Of a DNA stretch of 64,000 bases, positions 35,692 to 44,145 are shown in pieces. The position numbers and the translations under genes are program-made. This DNA comes from Rhizobium phaseoli (GTDB taxonomy: Bacteria > Pseudomonadota > Alphaproteobacteria > Rhizobiales > Rhizobiaceae): positions 1-64,000 of the forward strand of contig NZ_ML133581.1 of NCBI RefSeq assembly GCF_003985125.1, given 5' to 3'. How positions within the stretch are numbered: position 1 is the stretch's first letter; each line of letters starts with the position of its first letter. The notes below the pieces were generated by a model. It did not search any database. It was not told the origin of the DNA and saw only the letters and a program-made list of their open reading frames with translations.

Positions 35692-37104
35692 ATGGCGCTG
35701 AAGGACGCAAAGGCCGGCACACGCAACGAGGCGGGCATTGCCGCTGTGCTCGGCATTCTCAAGCAGAGCTTTGGCGAGCGCTTCCAGACCGGCCAATCCT
35801 TCCGCGAGCAGCATGCCCATACGACGACTTATATCCCGCCGCAGCTGCCAGACGGCGTGCTCTTTGCCGAGAGCGCCGAGGATGTGAAGACGGCGGTCAG
35901 GACCTGCGCGGCCCACAGGGTGCCGGTGATCGGTTTCGGCACCGGCTCCTCGCTGGAGGGGCAGGTCAATGCCGCCAATGGCGGTATCTCGATCGATTTC
36001 AGCCGCATGAACCGGGTGCTCGAGGTCAATTCCGAGGATCTCGACTGCACGGTCGAGCCGGGGATCACTCGCGAGGCGCTCAACATTCATCTGCGCGATA
36101 CCGGCCTGTTCTTTCCGATCGATCCCGGTGCCAATGCTTCGATCGGCGGCATGGCCTCGACGCGGGCCTCGGGCACCAATGCCGTGCGCTACGGAACGAT
36201 GAAGGACAATGTGCTCGCCGTCACAGTGGTCACCGCCCATGGCGAGGAAATCCGCACCGCCCGGCGCGCCCGCAAATCCTCGGCCGGCTACGACCTGACG
36301 CGGCTTTTCGTCGGCGCCGAGGGCACGCTCGGTATTCTGACCTCGGTGACGCTGCGTCTGCAGGCGATCCCGCAGAAGATTGCCGGCGGCGTCTGCGCCT
36401 TTCCGAGCATCAAGGCGGCTTGCGATGCCGTCATCATGACGATCCAGATGGGCATCCCGGTGGCGCGGATCGAACTGCTCGATGCCGTGCAGATGCGGGC
36501 GTGCAACGCCTATTCCGGACTTTCCTATGCCGAAAGCCCGACGCTGTTCCTCGAATTCCACGGCACCGACGAGACGGTGCCGCTGCAATCGGCAGCCTTC
36601 GGAGAGATCGCCGCCGAATGCGGCGGCGGCGAATTCCTGTGGACCGCCAATGCCGAGGAGCGCACCAAGCTCTGGAAGGCGCGTCACGACGCCTATTGGT
36701 CCGCAAGGGCCCTGGCTCCAGGGCTTGCCGCACTTTCGACCGATGTTTGTGTTCCGATATCGCGGCTTGCCGATTGCGTTTCGCAAACGCAGGCGGATAT
36801 CGAGGCGCACGGGCTGCTCGGTCCGATCGTCGGCCATGCCGGTGATGGGAACTTCCATGTGCTGCTGCTGTTCGACGACAAGAGCGCCGAAGACATCGCC
36901 GCTGCCGAGAGCTTCGTGCAACGCCTCAACCAGCGAGCGCTCGAGATGGACGGCACGTGCACCGGCGAACATGGGATCGGGCAGGGGAAGATGGCCTTTC
37001 TGGAGCAGGAGCTAGGGGGGACGGTGGATCTGATGCGACAGGTGAAACAGGCGCTCGATCCGGACGGCATCTTCAATCCCGGCAAGATTTTCCATCACGG
37101 CTGA
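35692..37104 (+). CDS. FAD-linked oxidase, D-lactate/glycolate dehydrogenase type (GlcD-like)
   Basis: A 470-residue flavoprotein that oxidises a 2-hydroxy acid. The VAO/PCMH FAD-binding segment (VPVIGFGTGSSLEGQVNA, PIDPGANASIGGMASTRASG) and the C-terminal cap with GHAGDGNFHVLLLFD and HGIGQGKMAFL are clear. These are shared by cytochrome-linked D-lactate dehydrogenases and GlcD, so the exact substrate is open. The start at 35692 (MALKDAKAG) has GGGAGA upstream; 23 more codons are open before it. There is no glcE/glcF next door, favouring a single-subunit D-lactate-type enzyme. Confidence 0.9.
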   Translation: MALKDAKAGTRNEAGIAAVLGILKQSFGERFQTGQSFREQHAHTTTYIPPQLPDGVLFAESAEDVKTAVRTCAAHRVPVIGFGTGSSLEGQVNAANGGISIDFSRMNRVLEVNSEDLDCTVEPGITREALNIHLRDTGLFFPIDPGANASIGGMASTRASGTNAVRYGTMKDNVLAVTVVTAHGEEIRTARRARKSSAGYDLTRLFVGAEGTLGILTSVTLRLQAIPQKIAGGVCAFPSIKAACDAVIMTIQMGIPVARIELLDAVQMRACNAYSGLSYAESPTLFLEFHGTDETVPLQSAAFGEIAAECGGGEFLWTANAEERTKLWKARHDAYWSARALAPGLAALSTDVCVPISRLADCVSQTQADIEAHGLLGPIVGHAGDGNFHVLLLFDDKSAEDIAAAESFVQRLNQRALEMDGTCTGEHGIGQGKMAFLEQELGGTVDLMRQVKQALDPDGIFNPGKIFHHG

Positions 37105-37155
37105 AAACGGAATATTCTCATGAACTTGGGCCTTGCCCCCGGCATGAATAGCGCT

Positions 37156-37203
37156 AGTGTCGGCAATAGAATCCCGAACAGTGTCGGCAACACAATCCCG
37201 AAT
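37156..37203 (+). repeat. 24-bp direct tandem duplication upstream of the AsmA-like gene
   Basis: Two copies of a 24-bp unit, 37156-37179 and 37180-37203, differ at only three positions. Each begins AGTGTCGGCAA and ends ATCCCGAA(c/t). The second copy runs into the GGAG ribosome binding site of the next gene. It could be a duplicated promoter or operator segment, or simple slippage. Confidence 0.65.
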
Positions 37204-37217
37204 GGAGAATCCTCGCA

Positions 37218-40200
37218 TTGGTAGGCCGGTTCCTCGTCTTTCTGGGGGGAGTGATCGTCGTAGCGCTGTTTGTGGCGCTGCTTGCGCCGCTGTTCATCGA
37301 CTGGACGGATTTCCGCAAGAACTTCGAGGATCAGGCAAGCCGCATCATCGGAAAGAAAGTCACCGTCCACGGCACGGTGGATGCCCGCCTGTTGCCGTTT
37401 CCATCGGTCACGCTGCATGACGTGCGCGTCGGCCAGGAAGCCGATGGCACGCCGATCGTCAGGGTCGAGCAGTTTTCCATGGACGCGGAGCTTGCGCCTT
37501 TCCTGTCGGGCGAGGCGCTGATCTTCGACATGCGGGTCGTCAATCCGAAGGTGCGTCTGAGGTTGCTCAAGGACGGCACACTTGATTGGATGCGTGGCAG
37601 CCGCGCCGAAATTCCGGCAAAGACGGTCGTTCTCGAAAATGTGCATGTCAGCGGCGGCGAGGTCGAGTTCATCGACGACCAGTCGGGCCGAGGCCGCCGC
37701 ATCACCGGCCTGAATGCGGAGATGTCGGCCAAGTCGCTTGCCGGCCCGTGGCGCATCGAGGGCGATGCGGCGCTCGACGGCGAACACGGGAATTTCTCGA
37801 TCTCGAGCAGCCAGCCGGACGAGAAGGGCGTGCTGCACATGCGCACGAAACTTTCCCCTGACAAGCACCCGGTCAACATCGATCTCGACGGCGAGCTGAA
37901 GCTCGTCGACCGCAAGCCGAATTACCAGGGCCAGCTTTCAGCCGCGATCGAACACCGCAACAAGTCGGCCAACAAGAATGAGCAGCCGCCGCGGGTCAAG
38001 GGTCGCTTCGAACTCACCAACGAACGCATCCGCATTCCCGAATACCGGATGGAGATCGGCCCGACAGACGATCCCTATGTCATCACAGGCGAGGCGACGC
38101 TCGACACCGGCAACGCGCCGGAGTTCCTGCTGACGGCCGACGGACAGCAGATCGACGTCAACCGCATCGGCAATGAAGGTGCGGCCGGCAAGACGACGCG
38201 GGACCCCGCGGTTTCGGCGCGGCAGCGGTTGAATTCGCTGATCGATATCGTCGCGCAGGTGCCGATCCCGCAGGTGCCGGGCAAGGCAAGCGTCAAGCTG
38301 CCGGCGATCGTCGCCGGCGACACGACACTGCGCGACGTGCAACTGGAGCTGGAGCCGGCCGGCACCGGGTGGATGATCGACAGCGCCGTCGGCACGCTGC
38401 CGGGACGCACCCAGGTGGAAGGTAAGGGCAAGCTCCTGCTTCAGGGCGAGCCCTCGTTCAACGGTCAGATCGTGGTGGCCTCGAACCAGCCGACAGGGCT
38501 CGCCTCCTGGCTTGCCGGCTCGGTCGACCCGGCCATCCGGCAATTGCGGCAGGCGGGTTTTTCCGCCAATGTCAGCCTCACTCATGAATTGCAGCGTTTC
38601 GAAAACCTCGAAATCGCCATGGGATCGGCGACGCTGAAAGGCCGGTTGGAGCGGCAGGCGGTCACCGGCCAGACGCCGACCCTGTCGGTAGCGCTGAACG
38701 GCGATACGCTCGATCTCGACGCACTGCAGGCGCTGGCCGGGCTTGCGACCGGGCAGGACACCGGCGACAACGTTCTCGATCACAAGATCGCCGCCCAGCT
38801 CAAGGCCGACAAGTTCACCGCCTTCGGGGTCGACGCCGAGAATGTCGAAACCACCTTCACGATCGCTGACGGAGCGCTTGCGGTCGACCGGCTGTCGGTC
38901 AAGAACCTCGCGGGCGCCGAGCTGACGGCGACGGGCCGGGCGGAAGGCTCGCTGCTCGACTACAAGGGCGCGGGTGAGATCACCTTCAAATCGCCCGATC
39001 CGGGCGGGTTCTTCACCATGCTGCGCGAGCACCTGCCGCACCACCCGGTGCTCGACCGGCTGGTGCGCAATGCCGGCTGGTACGGCAATACGGCATTGCG
39101 CGGCGCGCTGACTCTCGGCGGCGACGAAGGCAATGCGCTGACGGTGACGCTGGCCGGCGTGGCGAACGGCAGCCGTGTCAATCTCGACTATCGCATGTCC
39201 GATCTGCTGGCGCTGACCGGTAACGGTACGACGAGCCTCGAGGCGACGCTCGAAAACGCCGTGCCGTCCATCCTCTTCGGCCAGGCCGGCCTTGATCCGC
39301 TGCCGGTCGATGTCGGCGCCAACGGCCGCCTGACGCTCAAGGTGAAGGCCTCGGGCAATGATCCCGCCGATGCGGCGCTGACCTTTGCCACCGACCGGAC
39401 CTCGTTTACCGCCAACGGCAAGGTCGATGTCCGGCCGCAAAGTTTCATGAATGGTCAGATCGCGCTTTCGCTCGACAGCGCCGATATCGACCCCTATCTC
39501 ATCATGAACGGCATCGCCCTGCCGCAGACCGGAACGGGATTGCCGTTCGGCCTGCAGGTCAATGCCGCCGTCGACAGCGACAAGATCGCCTTGTCCGATA
39601 TCAAGGGGCATGCGGCCGACAACGAGTTTTCAGGGGCATTGAGTTTCGACCGGAAGGCCGCCAAGACGACGGCGAGCGGCGCGCTGACGCTCTCCAAAGC
39701 CGACGCCGGCTGGCTGGGCGAGGCCGTGTTCGGCCAGATCGTCGATCCCGCCACCGGCGCGCTGACGAAGGCCCCGCTCGGCTTGCCCGTCTTCAAGGAT
39801 CTCGATGTCAAGGTGAAGCTTTCGGCCAAGGAATTCTGGCCCGGCTTGCCGGAAACGGCGGTGTCCGATTTTACCAGCAACGTCGGCTACAAGGGTGACG
39901 AACTGCAGCTCAACGACATGGCCGGCAACTGGGATGGCGGCAAGCTCTCCGGCAACCTGCTCTTCACCAATGCCGATGGCACCGGCTTCCTGCAGACAAA
40001 GCTTGCGCTGGCCGATTCCGATCTTGCCGGCGTCATCTGGCTGCGTGACGGTGCGCCGATCGCCAATGGCAAGTTCGGCCTGTCGCTGTCGATGGAGGCT
40101 TCCGGCAAGACGATCGCTGAGATTGCCAGCTCGCTCAATGGTTCAGGGGAACTGAGGCTCGGCGATACCAGCATACGCGGGTTGAACCTTGCAATCCTTC

Positions 40201-40916
40201 CGCCGCTGCTTGCCGCGACCGACACGATGCAGGAACAGATCAATGCCGGCAAGGTGCACCCGATCGTCGAGACGCTGCTTAACAACGGCGAAGCGAAGCT
40301 GCCGCCGCTCGGCGTTCCCTTCAACATTACCGACGGGACACTGAGGGTGCAGAATGTCACCGTCGCCAATGACCTGGCCCGCGTCACCGCCGATGCGCAG
40401 ATCGCGTTGCCGGAGGAGCGGATCAGCGCGACGGTCGGCATCGGTCTCAATCCGGGCACGGAGGTGCTTCCCGGCGCCGAACCGGCGCTGAGGCTCAATT
40501 TCTCCGGCATGCTGCCGTCGCCCGGCAAGACGATGGATGTGACCGATATCACCAGCTACCTCTCGCTGCGGGCCTTCGAGCGTGAGCGGCGGCGCGTCGA
40601 ACGGCTGCAGGCGATCGTGCTCGAAAAGCAGCGGCTGCGCCGCGAGGCCGCGCTTTATCGCTTCAATGCCGCCGAACGCGTCAGGGCCGCTGAGATCGAG
40701 CGGCAGCGGCAGGCTGAGGAAGAGCGGCTGCGCGCACTGGCACAGGCAGCGGCTGCGCAGAAGGCGGCCGCCGAGGCGGAGGCCGCGCGCGCGGCGGAAA
40801 CCAAGGACAAGGCCGATGCGCAGGCGAGGGCGGCCGCGGAAGCGGCGCGGCGCGGCGGCCAGGAACAACCCGGTCCGCTCAATTTCGATCAGCTACCGGG
40901 CGTTCAGGCGCAATGA
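37218..40916 (+). CDS. Very large AsmA-family protein with C-terminal coiled coil
   Basis: A 1232-residue membrane-tethered protein. One N-terminal helix (about 3-27) precedes the AsmA start LFIDWTDFRKNFEDQASRIIGKKVTVHGTV. The long middle is beta-rich with repeated DxxKLS/GxLxFxxADG patterns, as in AsmA/TamB-type bridge proteins that carry phospholipids between the envelope membranes. A second AsmA-like C-terminal region contains NGSGELRLGDTSIRGLNL. Residues about 1125-1215 form a charged Ala/Glu/Arg coiled coil, an unusual addition. The TTG start at 37218 is supported by GGAG upstream. It is monocistronic. Confidence 0.86.
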   Translation: MVGRFLVFLGGVIVVALFVALLAPLFIDWTDFRKNFEDQASRIIGKKVTVHGTVDARLLPFPSVTLHDVRVGQEADGTPIVRVEQFSMDAELAPFLSGEALIFDMRVVNPKVRLRLLKDGTLDWMRGSRAEIPAKTVVLENVHVSGGEVEFIDDQSGRGRRITGLNAEMSAKSLAGPWRIEGDAALDGEHGNFSISSSQPDEKGVLHMRTKLSPDKHPVNIDLDGELKLVDRKPNYQGQLSAAIEHRNKSANKNEQPPRVKGRFELTNERIRIPEYRMEIGPTDDPYVITGEATLDTGNAPEFLLTADGQQIDVNRIGNEGAAGKTTRDPAVSARQRLNSLIDIVAQVPIPQVPGKASVKLPAIVAGDTTLRDVQLELEPAGTGWMIDSAVGTLPGRTQVEGKGKLLLQGEPSFNGQIVVASNQPTGLASWLAGSVDPAIRQLRQAGFSANVSLTHELQRFENLEIAMGSATLKGRLERQAVTGQTPTLSVALNGDTLDLDALQALAGLATGQDTGDNVLDHKIAAQLKADKFTAFGVDAENVETTFTIADGALAVDRLSVKNLAGAELTATGRAEGSLLDYKGAGEITFKSPDPGGFFTMLREHLPHHPVLDRLVRNAGWYGNTALRGALTLGGDEGNALTVTLAGVANGSRVNLDYRMSDLLALTGNGTTSLEATLENAVPSILFGQAGLDPLPVDVGANGRLTLKVKASGNDPADAALTFATDRTSFTANGKVDVRPQSFMNGQIALSLDSADIDPYLIMNGIALPQTGTGLPFGLQVNAAVDSDKIALSDIKGHAADNEFSGALSFDRKAAKTTASGALTLSKADAGWLGEAVFGQIVDPATGALTKAPLGLPVFKDLDVKVKLSAKEFWPGLPETAVSDFTSNVGYKGDELQLNDMAGNWDGGKLSGNLLFTNADGTGFLQTKLALADSDLAGVIWLRDGAPIANGKFGLSLSMEASGKTIAEIASSLNGSGELRLGDTSIRGLNLAILPPLLAATDTMQEQINAGKVHPIVETLLNNGEAKLPPLGVPFNITDGTLRVQNVTVANDLARVTADAQIALPEERISATVGIGLNPGTEVLPGAEPALRLNFSGMLPSPGKTMDVTDITSYLSLRAFERERRRVERLQAIVLEKQRLRREAALYRFNAAERVRAAEIERQRQAEEERLRALAQAAAAQKAAAEAEAARAAETKDKADAQARAAAEAARRGGQEQPGPLNFDQLPGVQAQ

Positions 40917-40979
40917 AGGCTTGACGGACGCGTGGGTTTTATCGGCAATCGTCGCAGGTTTCGATGGACAATTGCGGCG

Positions 40980-41201
40980 TCACGGCTCGCCGCCGCCGGC
41001 CTTCGCCCAGGAAAGCACATAGAGCCGCAGCGCCGACGACAAGTTGCTGTCCGGCGGGCGGTGGTCGTCGATCTCGGAAATCAGCGCGGCAAGCGACAGC
41101 GAACGGCTTGCGGCGATCGTCTTCAGCTCGGCCCAGAATTCATCTTCCAGCGAAAAACTGGTGCGGTGGCCGTGCAGTGTCGCCGAGTGCTTGCGGATCA
41201 T
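40980..41201 (-). CDS. Ribbon-helix-helix domain protein
   Basis: A 73-residue protein of the RHH_4-like family. The pattern RTSFSLEDEFWAELKTIAASRSLSLAALISEID is the strand-helix-helix DNA-binding unit, followed by a SSALRLYVLSWAKA tail. The start at 41201 (MIRKHSATLHGHRTSF) is preferred over a GTG seven codons upstream. It lies downstream of DUF4169 and sspB on the same strand. It probably represses an unknown target. Confidence 0.82.
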   Translation of the reverse strand: MIRKHSATLHGHRTSFSLEDEFWAELKTIAASRSLSLAALISEIDDHRPPDSNLSSALRLYVLSWAKAGGGEP

Positions 41202-41306
41202 GACGGACGATTCACAGCCCAATCTGCTTTGAGGATCGATTCAAGAAATCTGCGCAAGTGGCTGATTGCAGAATCCATTCCGGCTCTTCAAGCTTCGCGT
41301 GAAGCC

Positions 41307-41501
41307 TCATGCGCCGTCGTCATCCGTCTCGATCCGGCCGTCGCGATGGGCTTTGTCGGCCTTCTCGTTCAGGCTGCGCGTGAGCTGCTTCTCGGCCTTG
41401 GTGCGGCCGAAGGAAATGCGGTTCTGCTCGGCCTGCTTCTCCTTTTCGGAGCGGAGTTGCTTCTTGCGGAACTGGCGCAGATTGATGATTTCGGCGCTCA
41501 T
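41307..41501 (-). CDS. DUF4169 family small basic protein
   Basis: A 64-residue, highly charged, probably helical protein: MSAEIINLRQFRKKQLRSEKE at its start, then ISFGRTKAEKQLTRSL. It is the canonical DUF4169 pattern. Its N-terminal IINLRQFRKKQ is almost identical to the VVSLDSFRKKQ tail of SspB, encoded immediately upstream. The gene begins 51 bp downstream of the sspB stop, beyond an intervening terminator. Function unknown; a link to ClpXP is suggested by the shared motif, see findings. Confidence 0.85.
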   Translation of the reverse strand: MSAEIINLRQFRKKQLRSEKEKQAEQNRISFGRTKAEKQLTRSLNEKADKAHRDGRIETDDDGA

Positions 41502-41522
41502 GCGTGTGGCTGAATCCCTATG

Positions 41523-41547
41523 AAAAAGGGAGGCTGAACCTCCCTTT
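41523..41547 (-). terminator. Terminator after sspB
   Basis: A 9-bp perfect stem, AAAGGGAGG with CCTCCCTTT around a 5-nt loop, followed on the minus strand by TTTTTCA. It lies 5 bp past the sspB stop and before the DUF4169 start, so DUF4169 would depend on read-through or a promoter hidden in the 20 bp that follow. Confidence 0.8.
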
Positions 41548-41551
41548 GAAA

Positions 41552-42067
41552 TCACTGCTTCTTGCGGAAAGAGTCGAGCGAGACGACGGAGCCAGGTTTC
41601 TTCTCTTCGCCGTCGGCCGGTTTTGCGCCGGCGGTTTCGTCAAGCTTTGCTGCCGCATCGACCGGATAGGCGGTGATCTCGCCGGACGGCAGTTCCTCGC
41701 CATCGGCAAGCGGCACGTCGAATTCGAGCTCGAAATTGACGGAGGGATCGTAGAAGCCGCGAATGGCATTGAACGGAATGACCAGCTTTTCCGGAACGTC
41801 GGAGAAGGAAAGGCCGATTTCGAAATGCGTCTCGGTGATCTTCAGGTCCCAGAACTGGTGCTGGATGACGATGGTCATCTGCTCTGGATATTTCGACTTC
41901 AGGTGCTGGGAAATGCGCACACCGGCCGCACCCGTCAGAAAGGTGATGAAGAAGTGATGGTCGCCGGGCAGACGCCCCGTCGTTGCGACTTCCGCCAAAA
42001 CCTTGCGGATGACGCCGCGAAGTGCATCCTGCGCCAGAATGTCGTAGCGGATATGATCCTGCCCCAT
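41552..42067 (-). CDS. sspB: ClpXP adaptor protein SspB (alphaproteobacterial type)
   Basis: A 171-residue adaptor that delivers ssrA-tagged proteins to the ClpXP protease. The N-terminal tag-binding domain begins MGQDHIRYDILAQDALRGVIRKVL and carries GDHHFFITF, KYPEQMTIVIQHQFWDL and IPFNAIRGFYDP. An acidic flexible linker follows. The C-terminal tail SVVSLDSFRKKQ would be the ClpX-docking peptide by analogy with other SspB proteins. It lies just downstream of the ssrA gene that makes its substrate tag, both on the minus strand. Confidence 0.9.
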   Translation of the reverse strand: MGQDHIRYDILAQDALRGVIRKVLAEVATTGRLPGDHHFFITFLTGAAGVRISQHLKSKYPEQMTIVIQHQFWDLKITETHFEIGLSFSDVPEKLVIPFNAIRGFYDPSVNFELEFDVPLADGEELPSGEITAYPVDAAAKLDETAGAKPADGEEKKPGSVVSLDSFRKKQ

Positions 42068-42199
42068 GCTTTTCCTGTCTTTCGTCGGTTCGGAAGTCTT
42101 TTCACAAGGTTATATGCCACGTCCGGGCGCCTTGGGAAAGACCGGAACCGAGTCACGTTTTTTCGCAGCATACATGATTTCGTCAGGAGGGAGAAGGTG

Positions 42200-42525
42200 A
42201 AGGCTTCTGTTGCCAGGTGCCTTCGGACCCCGCCTAGAGGTGCGAACCACTAGGACTTTGATTGAAGTGTCACACCGCGATTAAGCAGCGAGACGAGCTT
42301 CCGCATAGTTGTCGTTTGCAACTACAATTTTAGCCCGATAACGGCGGTACAATGCCGAGCAAAAAGTCGATCTTTACACCCTTGTCGATCCTGTTTCGCC
42401 CCCATCAAAAGCCGGCCTTCGATGCCGCCGGTTTTTGGTGGAGGCGCCGGGTACCGCCCCCGGGTCCAATAGGTTTATTACACCGCTCATTTATTGCCAT
42501 AGCCGGCCCGAAAGCCGGCAGGGTT
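42200..42525 (-). ncRNA. ssrA: tmRNA (ssrA), circularly permuted two-piece alphaproteobacterial form
   Basis: Read on the minus strand, the acceptor piece comes first and ends at CCTCCACCA (3' A at 42436). A 32-nt excised segment (42404-42435) with a long stem follows, then the coding piece starting GGGGGCGAAACAGG at 42403. The first seven bases GGGGGCG pair with CGCCTCC of the acceptor piece, closing the tRNA-like acceptor stem. The resume codon GCA (42319) starts the tag ANDNYAEARLAA ending TAA. A hairpin CCTAGTGG...CTCTAGG follows the tag. tmRNA rescues stalled ribosomes and marks their products for ClpXP. The 5' end (near 42525) and 3' end (near 42200) are approximate. Confidence 0.93.
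42281..42319 (-). CDS. ssrA: Proteolysis tag reading frame of tmRNA
   Basis: 13 codons, GCA to TAA, encode ANDNYAEARLAA, the alphaproteobacterial type of proteolysis tag with the ClpX-recognised terminal LAA. It is translated only after trans-translation resumes on tmRNA and is not an independent gene. Confidence 0.93.
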   Translation of the reverse strand, partial: ANDNYAEARLAA

Positions 42526-42669
42526 GATATAGTGATTTCCTTCGCCCAAGGAAAGGGCAAACGTCATAAAAGCGTTATCTCCGGCGGCAGAAAGGACGGG
42601 AAAATACTGGCCGGCGATTGGTTTCCTCAATGCGAAGGCTTAAATTGGAGAAAACGGAATCAGCGCGCC

Positions 42670-43464
42670 ATGCAGCAATATCTCGACCTCCTCAAGCATG
42701 TGATGGAAAAGGGCTCGGACCGGGGCGACCGCACCGGCACCGGCACCCGCTCGGTTTTCGGCTACCAGATGCGCTTCGACCTCGAAGAAGGCTTCCCCGT
42801 GCTGACCACGAAGAAGCTGCATCTGCGCTCGATTATCCACGAACTTTTGTGGTTCCTGAAGGGCGAAACGAATATCGGTTATCTCAGGGACAACGGCGTC
42901 TCGATCTGGGATGAGTGGGCCGACGAGAACGGCGACCTCGGGCCGGTCTATGGCGCCCAATGGCGCTCCTGGCCGGCACCGGACGGCGGCCATATCGATC
43001 AGATCGCCAATCTGGTCAAAGGCATCGCCAACAATCCGAATTCGCGCCGCCACATCGTCTCGGCCTGGAATCCGGCCGAAGTCGACAACATGGCGCTGCC
43101 GCCCTGCCATTGCCTGTTCCAGTTCTATGTCGCCGACGGCAGGCTCTCCTGCCAGCTCTACCAGCGTTCCGCCGACATCTTCCTCGGCGTGCCCTTCAAT
43201 ATCGCTTCCTACGCGCTGCTGACGATGATGGTTGCTCAAGTGACCGGGCTCAAATCCGGAGATTTCGTCCATACATTCGGCGACGCGCATCTCTACCACA
43301 ATCATTTCGATCAGGCGAAGCTGCAGCTGACGCGCCGGCCGAAGCCGCTGCCCTTCATGCGCATCAATCCCGATGTAAAGGACATCTTCAGCTTCACCTT
43401 CGAGGATTTCGAGCTGATCGGCTACGAGGCCGATGCCAGCATCAAGGCGCCGATCGCCGTCTGA
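42670..43464 (+). CDS. thyA: Thymidylate synthase
   Basis: 264 residues, the standard length. It converts dUMP to dTMP using methylene-tetrahydrofolate. The start MQQYLDLLKHVMEKGSDRGD fits the family. The catalytic Cys lies in ALPPCHCLFQFYV, the dUMP-binding region in QLYQRSADIFLGVPFNIASYALL and the folate region in GDAHLYHNHFDQAKLQL. An open frame extends 106 codons upstream, but it runs through the ssrA gene on the other strand and is not coding. folA follows 13 bp later, so the two genes form a folate/dTMP operon. Confidence 0.96.
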   Translation: MQQYLDLLKHVMEKGSDRGDRTGTGTRSVFGYQMRFDLEEGFPVLTTKKLHLRSIIHELLWFLKGETNIGYLRDNGVSIWDEWADENGDLGPVYGAQWRSWPAPDGGHIDQIANLVKGIANNPNSRRHIVSAWNPAEVDNMALPPCHCLFQFYVADGRLSCQLYQRSADIFLGVPFNIASYALLTMMVAQVTGLKSGDFVHTFGDAHLYHNHFDQAKLQLTRRPKPLPFMRINPDVKDIFSFTFEDFELIGYEADASIKAPIAV

Positions 43465-43477
43465 TCCGGGATATTTC

Positions 43478-43996
43478 ATGGCCGACATTCGCAGGACCAT
43501 CATCGCCGCCGTTGCCCGCAACGGCATCATCGGCCGCGACGGCGACATGCCGTGGCGGCTGTCGAGCGATCTCAAGCGCTTCAAGGCGCTGACGCTGGGC
43601 AAGCCTGTTGTGATGGGCCGCAAGACCTACGATTCGATCGGCAAGCCGCTGCCGGGACGACCGAATGTAGTGATCTCTCGGCAGACGGCGATCGATCATC
43701 CCGATGTCGCTATGGCGCATTCGCTGGCCGAGGCGATGGACGCGGCTGAAAGGCTGGCGCGCGAAACCGGCGTCGACGAGATCTGCATCGTCGGCGGCGG
43801 TCAGATCTATGCGCAGGCGATCAATCTTGCCGACAGAATGTGCATCACCCATGTCGAGGCCGATCTCGACGGCGACGCGTCTTTTCCTGACATCGATCCC
43901 GATCTCTGGCAGGCGGCAGAGACAATCGCGGTGCCGGCCGGCGAGAAGGACAGCTATCCCACCCGCTACGTCGTCTACAAACGTCGCCACGCCTGA
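43478..43996 (+). CDS. folA: Dihydrofolate reductase
   Basis: A 172-residue enzyme that regenerates tetrahydrofolate with NADPH, closing the cycle opened by thyA. Family motifs: AVARNGIIGRDGDMPWRLSSDLKRFKALT (the catalytic acid region), PVVMGRKTYDSIGKPLPGR, and IVGGGQIYAQAI. The start at 43478 (MADIRRTIIAAV) follows thyA by 13 bp; upstream codons overlap thyA and are not needed. It is followed by a promoter for hflKC rather than continuing directly. Confidence 0.95.
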   Translation: MADIRRTIIAAVARNGIIGRDGDMPWRLSSDLKRFKALTLGKPVVMGRKTYDSIGKPLPGRPNVVISRQTAIDHPDVAMAHSLAEAMDAAERLARETGVDEICIVGGGQIYAQAINLADRMCITHVEADLDGDASFPDIDPDLWQAAETIAVPAGEKDSYPTRYVVYKRRHA

Positions 43997-44042
43997 AAAC
44001 GAACTATTTTCCAATTAAATTGACCAAGTTTCTCACGCTGCG

Positions 44043-44071
44043 TTGAAAGCCGGTGCGGCGATACCTATAAC
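44043..44071 (+). promoter_or_regulatory. Predicted sigma-70-type promoter of hflKC
   Basis: TTGAAA (44043-44048) and TATAAC (44066-44071) are separated by exactly 17 bp. This is a good housekeeping-type match about 75 bp before the hflK start, in a spacer otherwise empty of genes. Confidence 0.6.
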
Positions 44072-44145
44072 GGTCACCAACGCATCCGCCGGTCAGCCCC
44101 CACGGTCCCGGATGCGGGGAAGACTTAACGAACAACGAGGTTTTG

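Noticed and set aside
42352..42669. 106-codon upstream extension of thyA
   Set aside because: It runs through the ssrA gene on the opposite strand and does not resemble thymidylate synthase. The enzyme already has its standard 264 residues from 42670.
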